Below, in pieces: positions 7,314 through 16,622 of a stretch of DNA of 64,000 nt (positions are counted from its first letter, which is position 1; each line of letters begins with the position of its first letter). This stretch comes from Paenibacillus spiritus (GTDB lineage: Bacteria; Bacillota; Bacilli; Paenibacillales; Paenibacillaceae): NCBI RefSeq assembly GCF_008710135.1, contig NZ_VYKK01000026.1:32382-96381 (forward strand), written 5' to 3'. The translations under genes and the position numbers were made by a program. The notes under the pieces were generated by a model, which was given only the letters and a program-made list of their open reading frames with translations, was not told the DNA's origin and searched no databases.

Positions 7314-8807
7314 TTGAGCAAGACTGCTGCCGCAGGCACCGCCGCTTTGAAGAAAGGTCCCATTCTGCTGGTTATGATTTTGGGAGCTTTCCTCGCAACG
7401 CTGAACCAGACCGTCATGAGCGTCGCGATTCCGAAGCTCATTCATGAATTCGGCATTACGGCGGCCACCGCGCAGTGGCTGACAACCGGATATATGCTGG
7501 TCAACGGTGTGCTGATTCCGATAACGGCTTTTCTGATGCAGCGCTTCTCCACCCGTCAGCTCTTCCAGGCTTCCATGTGGATTTTCCTGATCGGAACTCT
7601 GGTATCCGCAGTCGCGACCGACTTCTCCGTTCTGCTCGCAGGACGTCTGATTCAGGCGGCGGGCGCAGGCATCATTATGCCGCTGCTGATGAACGTCATT
7701 CTGGCGATCTTCCCGCCCGATAACCGCGGTGCCGCCATGGGCATGGTCGGGCTGGCGATCATTTTTGCCCCGGCGATCGGTCCTGTGCTGACGGGTTATA
7801 TGCTGGAGAATTACTCCTGGAAAGTGATGTTCTACGGGATGCTGCCCTTTGTTGTCCTGGTTATTCTGATCGGCATGATCTACCTGAAGAACGTCTCGGA
7901 GAAGACCGCAACGGCGCTCGACTCGCTCAGCGTCGTGCTCTCCACCATCGGCTTCGGCTCCACGCTGTACGGCTTCAGCCGCGCGGCAAGCCTTGGCTGG
8001 TCCAGCGCCGAGGTGCTCTCCACCATTGCCGCCGGCGTGCTCTCGCTGATTCTCTTCACCTGGCGGCAGCTCGTCTCCCGGCAGCCTCTGCTTGATCTGC
8101 GGGCCTTCAAGTACGGCATGTTCTCGCTGACCACGCTCATCAATATCGCCATCACCCTGGTAATGTACGCCGATATGATGCTGCTCCCGCTGTATCTGCA
8201 GAACGTCCGCGGCTACTCGGCGCTGGATTCCGGTCTGCTGATGCTGCCGGGCGCAATTGTCATGGGCGTGCTGATGCCGGTTACCGGCAAGCTGTTCGAC
8301 CGGTTCGGCGCCAAATGGCTGGCCGTTGCCGGCATGGTCATTACGATCGGAACCACGCTCGGCTTCGTCGATCTGACCGATAAGACCACTTATATGTATC
8401 TGCTGCTGCTCTCCACCGGACGCCGGATCGGCATGGCGCTGCTGATGATGCCGATTCAGACGGCGGGCCTCAATCAGCTCCCGGCCAAGCTGCATGCGCA
8501 CGGAACGGCCATCTCCAATACGATTCGCCAAGTGGCCGGAGCTGTAGGCACCTCGCTGCTTGTCACGATTATGACCGACCGGACCAAGACCCATTATGCC
8601 GACATGATGGTCTCCGCCGCCAAGTCGGGGCTGGACCCGAAGCAGATCGCCCTTCAGGCGAATATTCAGGGTATCAACGATGCGTACGTCGTGATTGTCG
8701 GCTTCGCTGTAGTCGGCTTGCTGCTTACCTTCTTCCTCAAGCGCAAAGTCCCGGCTTCGCGCAAGGAAGCCGAGGCTCCGGCCCGCCAGACCGCAACCGA
8801 ATCCTGA
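7314..8807 (+). CDS. DHA2-family MFS multidrug exporter (EmrB/QacA type)
   Basis: 497-residue membrane protein. A TTG start at 7314 follows AAAGGATG. It has about 14 membrane helices, more than the 12 of ordinary MFS proteins. Family motifs are FLATLNQTVMSVAIPKL in helix 1, WLTTGYMLVNGVLIP in helix 2, and GRLIQAAGAGIIMPLLMNV with NRGAAMGMVGLAIIFAPAIGPVLTGYM. It should export lipophilic drugs or metabolites in exchange for protons. Its expression is probably controlled by the divergent TetR gene. It is monocistronic, ending at paired hairpins (8829-8926). Confidence 0.92.
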   Translation: MSKTAAAGTAALKKGPILLVMILGAFLATLNQTVMSVAIPKLIHEFGITAATAQWLTTGYMLVNGVLIPITAFLMQRFSTRQLFQASMWIFLIGTLVSAVATDFSVLLAGRLIQAAGAGIIMPLLMNVILAIFPPDNRGAAMGMVGLAIIFAPAIGPVLTGYMLENYSWKVMFYGMLPFVVLVILIGMIYLKNVSEKTATALDSLSVVLSTIGFGSTLYGFSRAASLGWSSAEVLSTIAAGVLSLILFTWRQLVSRQPLLDLRAFKYGMFSLTTLINIAITLVMYADMMLLPLYLQNVRGYSALDSGLLMLPGAIVMGVLMPVTGKLFDRFGAKWLAVAGMVITIGTTLGFVDLTDKTTYMYLLLLSTGRRIGMALLMMPIQTAGLNQLPAKLHAHGTAISNTIRQVAGAVGTSLLVTIMTDRTKTHYADMMVSAAKSGLDPKQIALQANIQGINDAYVVIVGFAVVGLLLTFFLKRKVPASRKEAEAPARQTATES

Positions 8808-8828
8808 CCCTCTCAACCGCTAAGCCGA

Positions 8829-8870
8829 AAGGGCCGTTCCAAAAGCCGGCACTGGCCAGGGACGGCCCTT
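8829..8870 (+). terminator. Terminator hairpin after the DHA2 exporter
   Basis: AAGGGCCGT pairs with ACGGCCCTT (8862-8870) 22 bp after the exporter stop codon. No long T run follows, but a second strong hairpin lies directly behind it. Confidence 0.6.
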
Positions 8871-8886
8871 CTGGTTGTACAAAGAC

Positions 8887-8926
8887 AAAGCGGCCGTCCA
8901 AGGATAATCTCCTTGAACGGCCGCTT
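8887..8926. terminator. Bidirectional hairpin between convergent genes
   Basis: AAAGCGGCCGT pairs with ACGGCCGCTTT, with inner arms CAAGGA/TCCTTG. It lies 23 bp past the end of the minus-strand beta-propeller gene and after the exporter terminator, so it can serve both converging transcripts. Confidence 0.65.
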
Positions 8927-8948
8927 TCGTTGTCTTCTCAGATAAAGA

Positions 8949-10319
8949 TCAGTTCGTCCTTGCCGCCTTCAGCGTCTGCGGCTCCTTGAACGCCTGGACT
9001 TTGCCTTTGCTCTGAACGATAATCATCCCGTTCTCGGCCAGGGTCGGGCCGAACACGTTGCCTCCGGTGACCAGTCCGACCACCGGCTGCGCCGTCTGCA
9101 GATTGACCGCGATCAGCTTGCCGTCCGTCTGAATGATATAAAGACCGTGGCCGATAAGATCCAGACGGGCTATGGCATAGCGAAGGCCCGCATTATAGCC
9201 GACCGCTGTCTTGTTGGCGGTCTTGACGCCATAGAGGTTCAGATTATTGGCGTCGGTGAACAGCATCCGGCCATCGAACGGGCCGGCGATATAATGGGAG
9301 CCTGACGCTCCGCTGAGGTAAGTATCGCGCACCGTCTTTGCCGGATCGGCGTCGGCGGGATAGCTGTAGACCCGGTCTCCCCCGTCAAGGTAGATCCGGT
9401 CTCCGCTGTACCAGGCCATGCCGCCGCTGCGGATGACGCCGTCCTTGGCTGCCGGATGGTCAGGGTCCACATTCTCGGGATTGTAGACGACCGTCTTCTC
9501 CGTCTTGCCGGTCCGGGCGTCCAGCCAGTCGAGGGTGGTGAGAACCTGCATGTCCAGCAGATTGCCCGTCCGCTGCGAAATGACCGTTCCGTCCTTGACC
9601 GCGGCCGGAAGCGCATGGTTGTCCGCTTCCCACAGTCTGCGGCCGGTCGCCTGGTCAAACGCATACAGCACCCCGTAGGTGTAAGCTCCCGACACGGAAC
9701 CCTCCGCCAGCACCAGACCCTCTGCGGCGATCATGCTCTCTGCGGGCAGATAGCCGTCCTTCACTGTGGCCTCCCACAGCGATTTGCCGTCCTGAAGCCG
9801 ATAGGCCCGAATGCCGCCGTCGGCCGCCGCGAACAGCTTGTCCCCGTCGATCAGCAGCTTCCCTGTCTTCGCGGCCGGCTTCGAAGAGGCCCACAGCCGC
9901 CGACCCTTGGAGCCGTCCACGGCATAGATCATGCCGTTCTTCGAGGAGACGTAGACCTTCCCATTCCGGTACTGAAGCGGCCACTGCAGGCCGGCTCCAT
10001 ATTTCCAGAGACGCTTGCCGGTCTGGGCATTCACAGCCAGAAGCTGACCCTTCTGAAGGAAAAAGACGTTGCCGTCTCCGGCAGCCACGGCCCCGCTGTC
10101 AGCCATCGTGTAGTCGTTCCCCAAGACGTCCGCGGGCAGACTCCACTGCGGCTTGACGTAGGTCAGCCGATCGACTTCCGAGCTGTAATTGCTGCCGCTG
10201 TACGACGTGTGCGGCCCGTAGGCCGTCAAGGCTGAAGCCGTCCCCGGCAGGGTCAGGCACAGGCCGGCGAGCGCTGCCAGCGCCGTTTTTTGCCATCCTC
10301 TGCGAAGCTGATTCTTCAT
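8949..10319 (-). CDS. Secreted PQQ-like beta-propeller repeat protein
   Basis: 456-residue exported protein. ATG at 10319 has GGAGAGGAA upstream; an earlier in-frame start lacks a ribosome site. The signal peptide (KTALAALAGLCLTLPGTASA) ends near residue 29. The body contains repeats of the form VNAQTGKRLWKY, VDGSKGRRLWAS, FDQATGRRLWEA and LDARTGKTE, the pattern of PQQ/quinoprotein-type propeller blades. No PQQ-dehydrogenase catalytic segment was seen, so this is more likely a structural or binding propeller acting outside the membrane. Function unknown. Confidence 0.82.
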   Translation of the reverse strand: MKNQLRRGWQKTALAALAGLCLTLPGTASALTAYGPHTSYSGSNYSSEVDRLTYVKPQWSLPADVLGNDYTMADSGAVAAGDGNVFFLQKGQLLAVNAQTGKRLWKYGAGLQWPLQYRNGKVYVSSKNGMIYAVDGSKGRRLWASSKPAAKTGKLLIDGDKLFAAADGGIRAYRLQDGKSLWEATVKDGYLPAESMIAAEGLVLAEGSVSGAYTYGVLYAFDQATGRRLWEADNHALPAAVKDGTVISQRTGNLLDMQVLTTLDWLDARTGKTEKTVVYNPENVDPDHPAAKDGVIRSGGMAWYSGDRIYLDGGDRVYSYPADADPAKTVRDTYLSGASGSHYIAGPFDGRMLFTDANNLNLYGVKTANKTAVGYNAGLRYAIARLDLIGHGLYIIQTDGKLIAVNLQTAQPVVGLVTGGNVFGPTLAENGMIIVQSKGKVQAFKEPQTLKAARTN

Positions 10320-10393
10320 GGATTCCTCTCCCTGTAAAAAGATGGTTGTCCTCTTCGTATGATTATACACCTTTCCGCAGGCTCCAGAATCAC

Positions 10394-10436
10394 AAAAAAA
10401 CGGCGAAGCCCCTATTCATTCACAGGCTTAGCCGTT
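10394..10436 (-). terminator. Rho-independent terminator of the HAD phosphatase gene
   Basis: On the minus strand AACGGC-TAAGCC pairs with GGCTTCGCCGTT and is followed by seven T. It lies 60 bp beyond the HAD stop codon: a classical intrinsic terminator. Confidence 0.85.
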
Positions 10437-10495
10437 CATACCGTTAGGCATTCGTTAGATGAAGGACAAATTCCGCCTTCTTCCGTCTGCATGCG

Positions 10496-11281
10496 TCAGC
10501 AGATTCCATCCAAGAGTCCGGCGTAGACCAGCCCCTTGCAGATGCCTCCATCATTCACATCCGCAGTGACATAGTCGGCATAAGGCAGTAGTTCGGGCGT
10601 GGAATTGCCCATCGCAATGCCGAGACCTGCGAGTTCCAGCATCTCCTTGTCGTTCAGACCGTCGCCGAAGGCCACCGCTTCTTCGGGCTTCATGCCGAGC
10701 AGATTCAGCATCGCTTCGATCCCCTTGGCCTTGGAGCTGCCCGGAGGCAGAACATCCATCGCATACGGATGCCAGCGGATCAGCCGCAGCCGGTCCAGCA
10801 GCTCTTCGTACAGGGGCTCGTCCTCCGCCTCGCAGTGCAGGAAGATCTGGTAGATTTCATTGCCGCGCCAGAACTCCGGATCATATCCCGGATGCTCCAC
10901 CTTCAGCGAATTCACGGAATCCGTCACGAACGGATGGTTCTCGCTGTTGGCGAAGTAGGCGTCGGCCCCTTCAAACACCAGGCTGTGCCCGTGCCGGCCC
11001 GATGTCTCCACCAGTGCGGCGATCGTCTCGGGCGAGAGCGGCTGCTTGTAGAGCATGTCCCCCTTGTAGACGACCAACGCCCCGTTCAGGCACACATAGG
11101 AGTCTATTCCCAGTGCTTCCGCCAGCGGCTTAATAAAATAAGGGGCCCGCCCGGTCGCAATAACCGGCTCCACCCCGCTGTCCTTGAGTCTCCGTACGGC
11201 CTCCAGCGTATCGGCCGGAATCTCCTTCTCTTCGTTGACCAGCGTTCCGTCGATATCAAAAAACACAATCCGGTATGCCAC
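10496..11281 (-). CDS. Cof-type HAD phosphatase
   Basis: 261-residue cytoplasmic hydrolase with a GTG start at 11281 preceded by CAGGAG. HAD motif I is FFDIDGTLVNEE (residues 6-17, nucleophile Asp8), motif II is IATGRAP, motif III Lys lies in GSSKAKGIEAML, and motif IV is VAFGDGLNDKEML. The IIB cap places it in the Cof/YkrA/YitU group, which dephosphorylates sugar phosphates or flavin precursors; the substrate is not predictable here. It is monocistronic with its own terminator. Confidence 0.92.
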   Translation of the reverse strand: MAYRIVFFDIDGTLVNEEKEIPADTLEAVRRLKDSGVEPVIATGRAPYFIKPLAEALGIDSYVCLNGALVVYKGDMLYKQPLSPETIAALVETSGRHGHSLVFEGADAYFANSENHPFVTDSVNSLKVEHPGYDPEFWRGNEIYQIFLHCEAEDEPLYEELLDRLRLIRWHPYAMDVLPPGSSKAKGIEAMLNLLGMKPEEAVAFGDGLNDKEMLELAGLGIAMGNSTPELLPYADYVTADVNDGGICKGLVYAGLLDGIC

Positions 11282-11577
11282 GCTTCTTCTCCTGTCCGCG
11301 GTTCTCCGCCAGCGCGGTCCGCTCTGTAATCTCGTGTCCCGCAGGCTCCATGACCCGTGTAAAGTTCATGACCTTAAAGGTTCCGAACTAAAGGTACCAC
11401 GGCCTGTCCGTGGTGGCAAGGCGGCCTGTCTTCCGCCCGGCTGCTCGGGCAGCCGCCCGGCCGCTCGGCAGCCGTACTAAGGCTGTCCCGAACTTCTGCG
11501 CCTCCCGGATACCTCTCGGATAATGGTATAATAATCAGACCCTATTATCGGCTTGTCCGCAAAGGAGTCCTGAAACC
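11282..11577. other. Intergenic region of about 300 bp between divergent genes
   Basis: No gene is supported. It contains several GC-rich stem-loops (CCACGG/CCGTGG around 11398-11414; CGGCTGC/GCAGCCG around 11448-11464) and a perfect TATAAT at 11527-11532 in front of the luciferase-like gene, for which no good -35 is visible. Confidence 0.5.
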
Positions 11578-12663
11578 ATGAATGCTTCTCCGTCTGCTTC
11601 CGCTGAATTTGAATTCGGCGTCTACACCCTCGGCGACCTGGTCGCCGATCCGCTGACCGGGCAGTCCGTCAGCGCCCACCGCCGCCTCAAGGAGATTGTC
11701 GCCGCCGCCAGACTGGCCGATGAAGCCGGGCTGGATGTGTTCGGCGTCGGCGAACATCACCGGCTTGATTTTGCCGTCTCCTCCGTTCCCGTTGTCCTGT
11801 CGGCGCTCTCCCAGGTGACGGAGCGCATCCGGCTCGCCAGTACGACGATGGTGCTCAGCACCATCGATCCGGTGCGGCTGTTCGAAGATTTTGCCACGCT
11901 GGATCTGCTGTCGGACGGGCGGGCGGAAATTATGGTGGGACGCGGCGCGTTCACGGAGTCCTTCCCGCTGTTCGGCTACAATCTGGAGGATTACCAGCGG
12001 CTGTTCGCCGAGAATATCGGGCTGCTCCGCGAGCTGGGCGAGCGGGAGAGCGTGACCTGGGAAGGCGAGTTCCGGCCCTCCCTGCACGAAGCCGAAATTG
12101 CGCCGCGGCCGTATCAGCGGCGGCTTCCGCTGTGGGTCGGCGTTGGCGGAACGCCGGCGAGCGCCGAGCGGGCCGGCCAGCTCGGCGCCGGAATGGCTCT
12201 TGCCATTCTCGGCGGCAGTCCGGAGCGGTTCGCGGAGCTGGCCGGCGTGTACCGGGCTGCCGGTGCGGCGGCGGGCCACCCTGCCGAGAGTCTTCGGGTG
12301 GCGATTACAAGCCACTGCTTCATCGGCCGGACGCCGGAGGCGGCGCTGGACAGCTTTTACCCTTATTATCTCAACTATCTGAACGGCTTCTGGGCCAAGG
12401 ACGGCCGGGATTACCGCTTCACCCGCGAGGAATTCTCGGCCTACACGGCGGCGGACAACGCGCTGGCCGTCGGGAGCCCGGAGCAGATTGTAGAGAAGAT
12501 TCTCTACCAGCATGAGCTGTTCGGCCACACCCGGTTCATGGCCCAGATGGACGTCGGCGGCATGCCGTACGCCAAGGTGGCGGAGTCAATCGAGCTGCTG
12601 GCGACGGAGGTCGCGCCGGCGGTCCGCCGGGAAATCGCGCGCCGCAGCCGCCGGGATAAGTAG
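11578..12663 (+). CDS. LLM-class flavin-dependent oxidoreductase (bacterial luciferase-like)
   Basis: 361-residue TIM-barrel flavoprotein. ATG at 11578 has AAAGGAGTCC upstream. The family signatures are VAAARLADEAGLDVFGVGEHHRLDF (residues about 41-65), RIRLASTTMVLSTIDPVRLFEDFATLDLLS, GRAEIMVGRGAFTESFPLF, and LPLWVGVGGTPASAERAGQLG. Members use reduced FMN and oxygen to oxidise varied substrates; the substrate here is unknown. It is transcribed alone and converges on the GT2-GtrA gene with only four bases between stop codons. Confidence 0.9.
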   Translation: MNASPSASAEFEFGVYTLGDLVADPLTGQSVSAHRRLKEIVAAARLADEAGLDVFGVGEHHRLDFAVSSVPVVLSALSQVTERIRLASTTMVLSTIDPVRLFEDFATLDLLSDGRAEIMVGRGAFTESFPLFGYNLEDYQRLFAENIGLLRELGERESVTWEGEFRPSLHEAEIAPRPYQRRLPLWVGVGGTPASAERAGQLGAGMALAILGGSPERFAELAGVYRAAGAAAGHPAESLRVAITSHCFIGRTPEAALDSFYPYYLNYLNGFWAKDGRDYRFTREEFSAYTAADNALAVGSPEQIVEKILYQHELFGHTRFMAQMDVGGMPYAKVAESIELLATEVAPAVRREIARRSRRDK

Positions 12664-12667
12664 GAAA

Positions 12668-13678
12668 TTAGTAGACGAACCGGCGCTGCACGCCGAAGCT
12701 GAGCAGGAACAGCAGACCCTCCACAGCGAGCTTGGCCGGAATCAGAGGAACGCCAAGACCGGTATGGAGCACTGACAACAGACCGTAATTCAGACCGAGG
12801 ATCAGGGCGGCGAGGGCGTAGTAACGCCGGACCGACCGTCCAAGCGCCGTGCCGCTGCGGCGGCCGAACACCAGCTTCCGGTTGACCGCATAGTTGGCCG
12901 CCGAGCTTCCGGCTCGGGCGAGCACGACGGACAGCAGCAAGTTGGACGTCAGCGCCTGAAGAAGCAGGAGCAGCAGAAAGTCGAGCGCGCCGGATACCAG
13001 GGAAGCGGCGCAGAATTTCAGAATCGGCAGGTAAATCTTCAGCGAGTCCGCCACAGGCCGGAAATGGGAGGATTCGTTGCCGTTCAGGTAGACCGTCTCG
13101 ATGGGCAGCTCCCGAATGGCATAGCCCTGGACCGGCGCCTCCAGCAGCAGATTCATTTCGTATTCAAAACGCTCTCCGGGCACCTGGCACAACCAGCGGA
13201 GCATGCTCCGGGGATAGCCGCGCAAGCCGGTCTGCGTATCGCCGATCGGTGTGCCGGTCGCAGCGCCGTACACCCGGCTCGTCAGCCGGTTGCCGAACCG
13301 GCTGCGGAGCGGCACTCTGCCCGTGAACTGGCGGCTGCCAAGCACCATGCCGGATTCCGCCGCTTCGCTGGCGCGGCCGACGGCCAGAATATCCTGCGGT
13401 GTATGCTGGCCGTCACTGTCGGCGCAGACGACCGCGGCAGAGGGCACATGTTCCAGGATGTACCGGAACCCGGTTTTGAGCGCACTGCCTTTGCCCCGGT
13501 TGGTTCCATGCGTCAGCACGGTACAGCCTGCGTCTCCGGCCTGCCGGAATACTTCCCGGTAACGTTCGCCGCTGCCATCGTCGACGACCACAATCGGCGC
13601 ATCGGTCATCCGCCGAAGATTCGCAATCAGCTCCACCAGCCGGCTGTCCGGTTCATAGGCGGGAATCAATACCGTCAT
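12668..13678 (-). CDS. GT2 glycosyltransferase fused to a GtrA-like membrane domain
   Basis: 336-residue bifunctional protein. Residues 1-210 are a family 2 glycosyltransferase with IPAYEPDSRLVELI, IVVVDDGSGERY and the catalytic VVCADSDGQHTPQDI (Asp-x-Asp type), followed by GDTQTGLRGYPRSML. Residues about 220-336 form four membrane helices with the GtrA/DPMS3 pattern (SSAANYAVNRKLVF and the C-terminal FGVQRRFVY). It probably makes or flips a polyprenyl-phosphate-linked sugar at the membrane. It lies three bases downstream of the phosphodiester glycosidase gene with a good ribosome site, so the two form an operon for surface glycan modification. Confidence 0.9.
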   Translation of the reverse strand: MTVLIPAYEPDSRLVELIANLRRMTDAPIVVVDDGSGERYREVFRQAGDAGCTVLTHGTNRGKGSALKTGFRYILEHVPSAAVVCADSDGQHTPQDILAVGRASEAAESGMVLGSRQFTGRVPLRSRFGNRLTSRVYGAATGTPIGDTQTGLRGYPRSMLRWLCQVPGERFEYEMNLLLEAPVQGYAIRELPIETVYLNGNESSHFRPVADSLKIYLPILKFCAASLVSGALDFLLLLLLQALTSNLLLSVVLARAGSSAANYAVNRKLVFGRRSGTALGRSVRRYYALAALILGLNYGLLSVLHTGLGVPLIPAKLAVEGLLFLLSFGVQRRFVY

Positions 13679-13681
13679 GGC

Positions 13682-14620
13682 TTATCCCTCCCCCAGATAC
13701 AGAATGTCGCTTACGCCCCGCTCCTGCCCTTTGCCCTGCGGATTGTTGACCACCCGTCCCTTGAAATAAAGGGTTGACGAGCCTCCGCCGTCCAGATTGT
13801 AAGCCTCCGTTGCGCCGAGATCGGCCATCAGGTCCGCGAATTCGTTCAGCGTCATGCCCCGGCTCTCGCTGGACCGGCCGTCGACAACGACGAACACATA
13901 ATGATTGGGTGCAATCATGCCGATGCCGGTCCGCGGATTGGCGTTCGAGATGCCCCGGTTGCCAAAATTCGTATCAATCTTCACGCTGTCCAGATTCTCC
14001 GCAATCTTGCCGCCCCGAATCAGCGCCGGCCCGAAAGAGAACGTCTGGAGCGCGCCGTCTTCAAGCAGCTTCTCCGCCGATACCTCCGGCTCCTCATAGG
14101 AGGCCATCGTCCCGTCCTTGTAGAGCGCCACTCCTTCCCGCGCCGGCTTATTCCGATACAGCACCCCGTTGCGGATAACGACCCCGTCGTCCCGGAACCC
14201 GTAATAGTCGCCGTTGATGGCCAAGACCGCTCCGTGGTCAGAGGCGATTTCGGATGTATTCTCGGTAATATTGGTGCCGAAGGAATTCTGCGCGAATGCC
14301 GACTGAAGCATGGACGCATCGGATACCTGAACATCCGCGACGTAATAAATAACCGCACTGCTTCCGCTGCCTTCCGTCTTCTTCGTAATAGAAATGCTCA
14401 TATTGTCGCTGCGGTAGTTCCAATCGTCGGATACCGCATTCGCAGCCTGCTCTGCGGCCGTCTCGGCCGCCCGGGCGTCTTCGGGAGCCGGCTGAGCCAC
14501 GACTGCCTCCACATGGTCGATTAAATATCGGTCTGCCAGACCATAGGCCGTTCCGCCGAGCGTCAGCAGAACCGCGGGAATAAGAATCCATCTTCGTCTG
14601 AAGGGGCGCTTGATCTTCAT
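13682..14620 (-). CDS. Phosphodiester glycosidase family protein (NAGPA domain), membrane-anchored
   Basis: 312-residue protein with a basic N-terminus and one membrane segment (WILIPAVLLTLGGTAYGLADRYLI, residues 11-34); the rest is outside. The C-terminal half carries the NAGPA/DUF2233 signature: AINGDYYGFRDDGVVIRNG, GIGMIAPNHYVFVVVDGRS, MTLNEFADLMADLGATEAYNLDGGGSSTLYF. Relatives cleave or uncover phosphodiester-linked sugars and often occur with exopolysaccharide genes. It heads a two-gene operon with the GT2-GtrA protein, supporting a role in a cell-surface glycopolymer. Confidence 0.88.
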   Translation of the reverse strand: MKIKRPFRRRWILIPAVLLTLGGTAYGLADRYLIDHVEAVVAQPAPEDARAAETAAEQAANAVSDDWNYRSDNMSISITKKTEGSGSSAVIYYVADVQVSDASMLQSAFAQNSFGTNITENTSEIASDHGAVLAINGDYYGFRDDGVVIRNGVLYRNKPAREGVALYKDGTMASYEEPEVSAEKLLEDGALQTFSFGPALIRGGKIAENLDSVKIDTNFGNRGISNANPRTGIGMIAPNHYVFVVVDGRSSESRGMTLNEFADLMADLGATEAYNLDGGGSSTLYFKGRVVNNPQGKGQERGVSDILYLGEG

Positions 14621-14864
14621 AGAGGGACCGCCTTTCGTTATCTTGTTCAGTTACGGGTTCAGTATAGAAACCAACCCTTAAACGAACCTGAAAGGCCGGA
14701 GGGGACCGAGTCCGAGCGAGGCAAGCCTGCCGATGTTCCCATTTTTGCGGGAAGCTCTTCCGGTCTTTGTCGGACCTCGGAACGAAATCTCAACAAATTC
14801 GGTGCCGGATGCCGATATAGCGGGTAAGAGAGTAAGATGAATTTCCGCGAAAGCGAGGGTACCT

Positions 14865-16001
14865 ATGGTCAAATTGTCGAATATGCGCGTCCTGGGGCGA
14901 AGAATACCGGTCTTACTGCTGGCGACGCTGCTGGCGCTCGGCGTTCCGGCCGAAGCCGGCGCCGCCTACACAGCCAAGGTCTACACCTCGTCGCTGCCCG
15001 TGCTGAAGGAGCCGGCCGCAGGCGCTGCGGCCAAGGGGTATTTGAAGAGCGGTGCGGTGGTGACGGTTACAGACGAGCAGCACGGCTGGGCGAAGGTGAG
15101 CTCAGGCTCGCTGTCCGGTTGGGTAGCAGGCTATTATCTCAAAAAAACGGGAGGCGGCACTTCCGCCGCCCCCCTCATCACCTCGGCCGCCTCGGCCGCC
15201 GCTTCGGGCCGAGCGACGATCACGGCGGACTCGCTCCGCATGCGGAGCGGCCCCGGCACCGGCTACCAGGTGATCGGCTCCTTGAACGCCGGCGACCGGG
15301 TCCAGATTCTGTCGTCGGAGAACGGCTGGTACCGGGTGCGGACCGCCGCCGGAGCGCTGGGCTGGGCCAAAGCGGACTACGTGAAGACCGGCGGGGCTGC
15401 GGTGACGACCGCAGCATACAAGACGGCCTCCGCTTCCGCACCGGCCCGGACCGCCGGACTTCGCGGCAAGCGGATTGTGGTGGACGCCGGGCACGGGGGC
15501 GATGATCCCGGGATGGTAGGGACGACGTATGATACGCTGGAGAAGGATTTGAACTTGCAGACGGCGCTGTATCTGCGCGACGATCTGACGGCGGCCGGCG
15601 CCCAGGTCACCATGACGCGCACCCGGGACAGCCAGAAACCGTCGCTGTCCAGCCGCGCCCTGCTCTCCGGCAAGGTGGGAGCGGATGCGTTCGTCAGCGT
15701 GCATTACAATTCCTCCCCGAAGAACGTATCCGGGACGCTGACCTTCTACTACTCCCTGTCCGATGACCAGAAGCTGGCCCGGGCCATTGAAGGCCGCCTC
15801 TCCGGAGGCATCGGCCTGAGCAGCAACGGGGTCTCCTACGGCAACTACTATGTGCTGCGGAACAACTCCGTACCGTCGGCGCTGGTCGAGCTGGGCTTCC
15901 TGACCACGGCCCGCGACGAATCCATCGTGCGGACGGCCTTCTACCAGCGCCAGGCCGCTCAGGCCATCGCCAACGGGCTGGCGGATTATTTCAGCCGGTG
16001 A
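14865..16001 (+). CDS. Secreted N-acetylmuramoyl-L-alanine amidase with two SH3b domains
   Basis: 378-residue cell-wall hydrolase. A signal peptide (VLLLATLLALGVPAEAGAA) precedes two SH3-like wall-binding repeats (residues about 35-90, ending GWVAGYYLKK; and about 107-165, with LRMRSGPGTGYQVIG and GWAKADYV). The amidase_3 domain follows (about 200-375) with zinc ligands in IVVDAGHGGDDPG and SVHYNSS and the C-terminal ALVELGFLTTARDE. It cuts the MurNAc-L-Ala bond in peptidoglycan. The start codon is uncertain because no strong ribosome site is visible; a second Met lies six codons on. A strong terminator follows at 16033. Confidence 0.92.
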   Translation: MVKLSNMRVLGRRIPVLLLATLLALGVPAEAGAAYTAKVYTSSLPVLKEPAAGAAAKGYLKSGAVVTVTDEQHGWAKVSSGSLSGWVAGYYLKKTGGGTSAAPLITSAASAAASGRATITADSLRMRSGPGTGYQVIGSLNAGDRVQILSSENGWYRVRTAAGALGWAKADYVKTGGAAVTTAAYKTASASAPARTAGLRGKRIVVDAGHGGDDPGMVGTTYDTLEKDLNLQTALYLRDDLTAAGAQVTMTRTRDSQKPSLSSRALLSGKVGADAFVSVHYNSSPKNVSGTLTFYYSLSDDQKLARAIEGRLSGGIGLSSNGVSYGNYYVLRNNSVPSALVELGFLTTARDESIVRTAFYQRQAAQAIANGLADYFSR

Positions 16002-16032
16002 GGAGCGGGGCTAAAAATGAGACGGACAAACT

Positions 16033-16069
16033 AAAGGGGCAGGCCGGATCATATCCGGCCTGCCCCTTT
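16033..16069 (+). terminator. Strong hairpin after the amidase gene
   Basis: A perfect 17-bp inverted repeat (AAAGGGGCAGGCCGGAT / ATCCGGCCTGCCCCTTT) with a 3-base loop, ending in TTT. It lies 31 bp after the amidase stop codon and faces the convergent cupin gene, so it can act in both directions. Confidence 0.85.
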
Positions 16070-16122
16070 CTGTGCGTTCTCTATTCCGCTTCCGTTTCTG
16101 CCGCGTCGTGGGCGTTCTGCCG

Positions 16123-16461
16123 CTACACGTTCTGTCCGTATTCCGGACCCGGCAGCTTGCTCAGCACGACATGCAGCGAAGAAGGCCCTCCGCCGCAGCG
16201 GTAAGCGAACTGCTCTCCGCCTCCGATATGGAAGGCGTCGCCCCGTGCCGCCGGATACTCGGCGCCGTCGGCCAGCACCGTTCCCTCTCCCTCAAGCACG
16301 GTGATATAGACATCTGCGCCGGGATGATTATGCAGCGGCAGCTCCTGTCCGGGCAGGAAATTCAGGACAAACAGGACACTTTCCCCTTTTTGGAACAGCA
16401 CCCGCTTCGTAAAACGTTCTTCCTTATATTCCATCGCGGCGGTAACCGATGCTTTCTCCAT
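16123..16461 (-). CDS. Small cupin-domain protein
   Basis: 112-residue single-domain cupin. ATG at 16461 follows AGGAGGAATCC. Cupin motif 1 is PLHNHPGADVYITVLEGEG (residues about 40-58) with two metal-binding His and a Glu, and motif 2 is ARGDAFHIGGGEQFAYR. Such proteins bind a metal and act as small dioxygenases, isomerases or sugar/effector sensors; the specific role cannot be told. Confidence 0.85.
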   Translation of the reverse strand: MEKASVTAAMEYKEERFTKRVLFQKGESVLFVLNFLPGQELPLHNHPGADVYITVLEGEGTVLADGAEYPAARGDAFHIGGGEQFAYRCGGGPSSLHVVLSKLPGPEYGQNV

Positions 16462-16622
16462 TCTGGATTCCTCCTGTAAATGAGATTTGTTCTCATTCTA
16501 ACAAAAGAGCGGCCTTCTCCGTGTGATCCTGCGCACTCTTGGCCTTTCGCTTATTCAGCGGATCAGGTCGTCACCTTTTGGATACAATTCGGTCGCCGCT
16601 TCTCTGCTGCCGGTCGAAGCGA

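Noticed and set aside
11282..11577. Possible T-box or other riboswitch (GTGGTACC-like sequence on the minus strand) and a 37-codon small frame before the HAD gene
   Set aside because: The AGGGTGGTACCGCG T-box core is not present; GGTACC is just beside a CCACGG/CCGTGG hairpin. The small frame overlaps the HAD ribosome site and shows no family.
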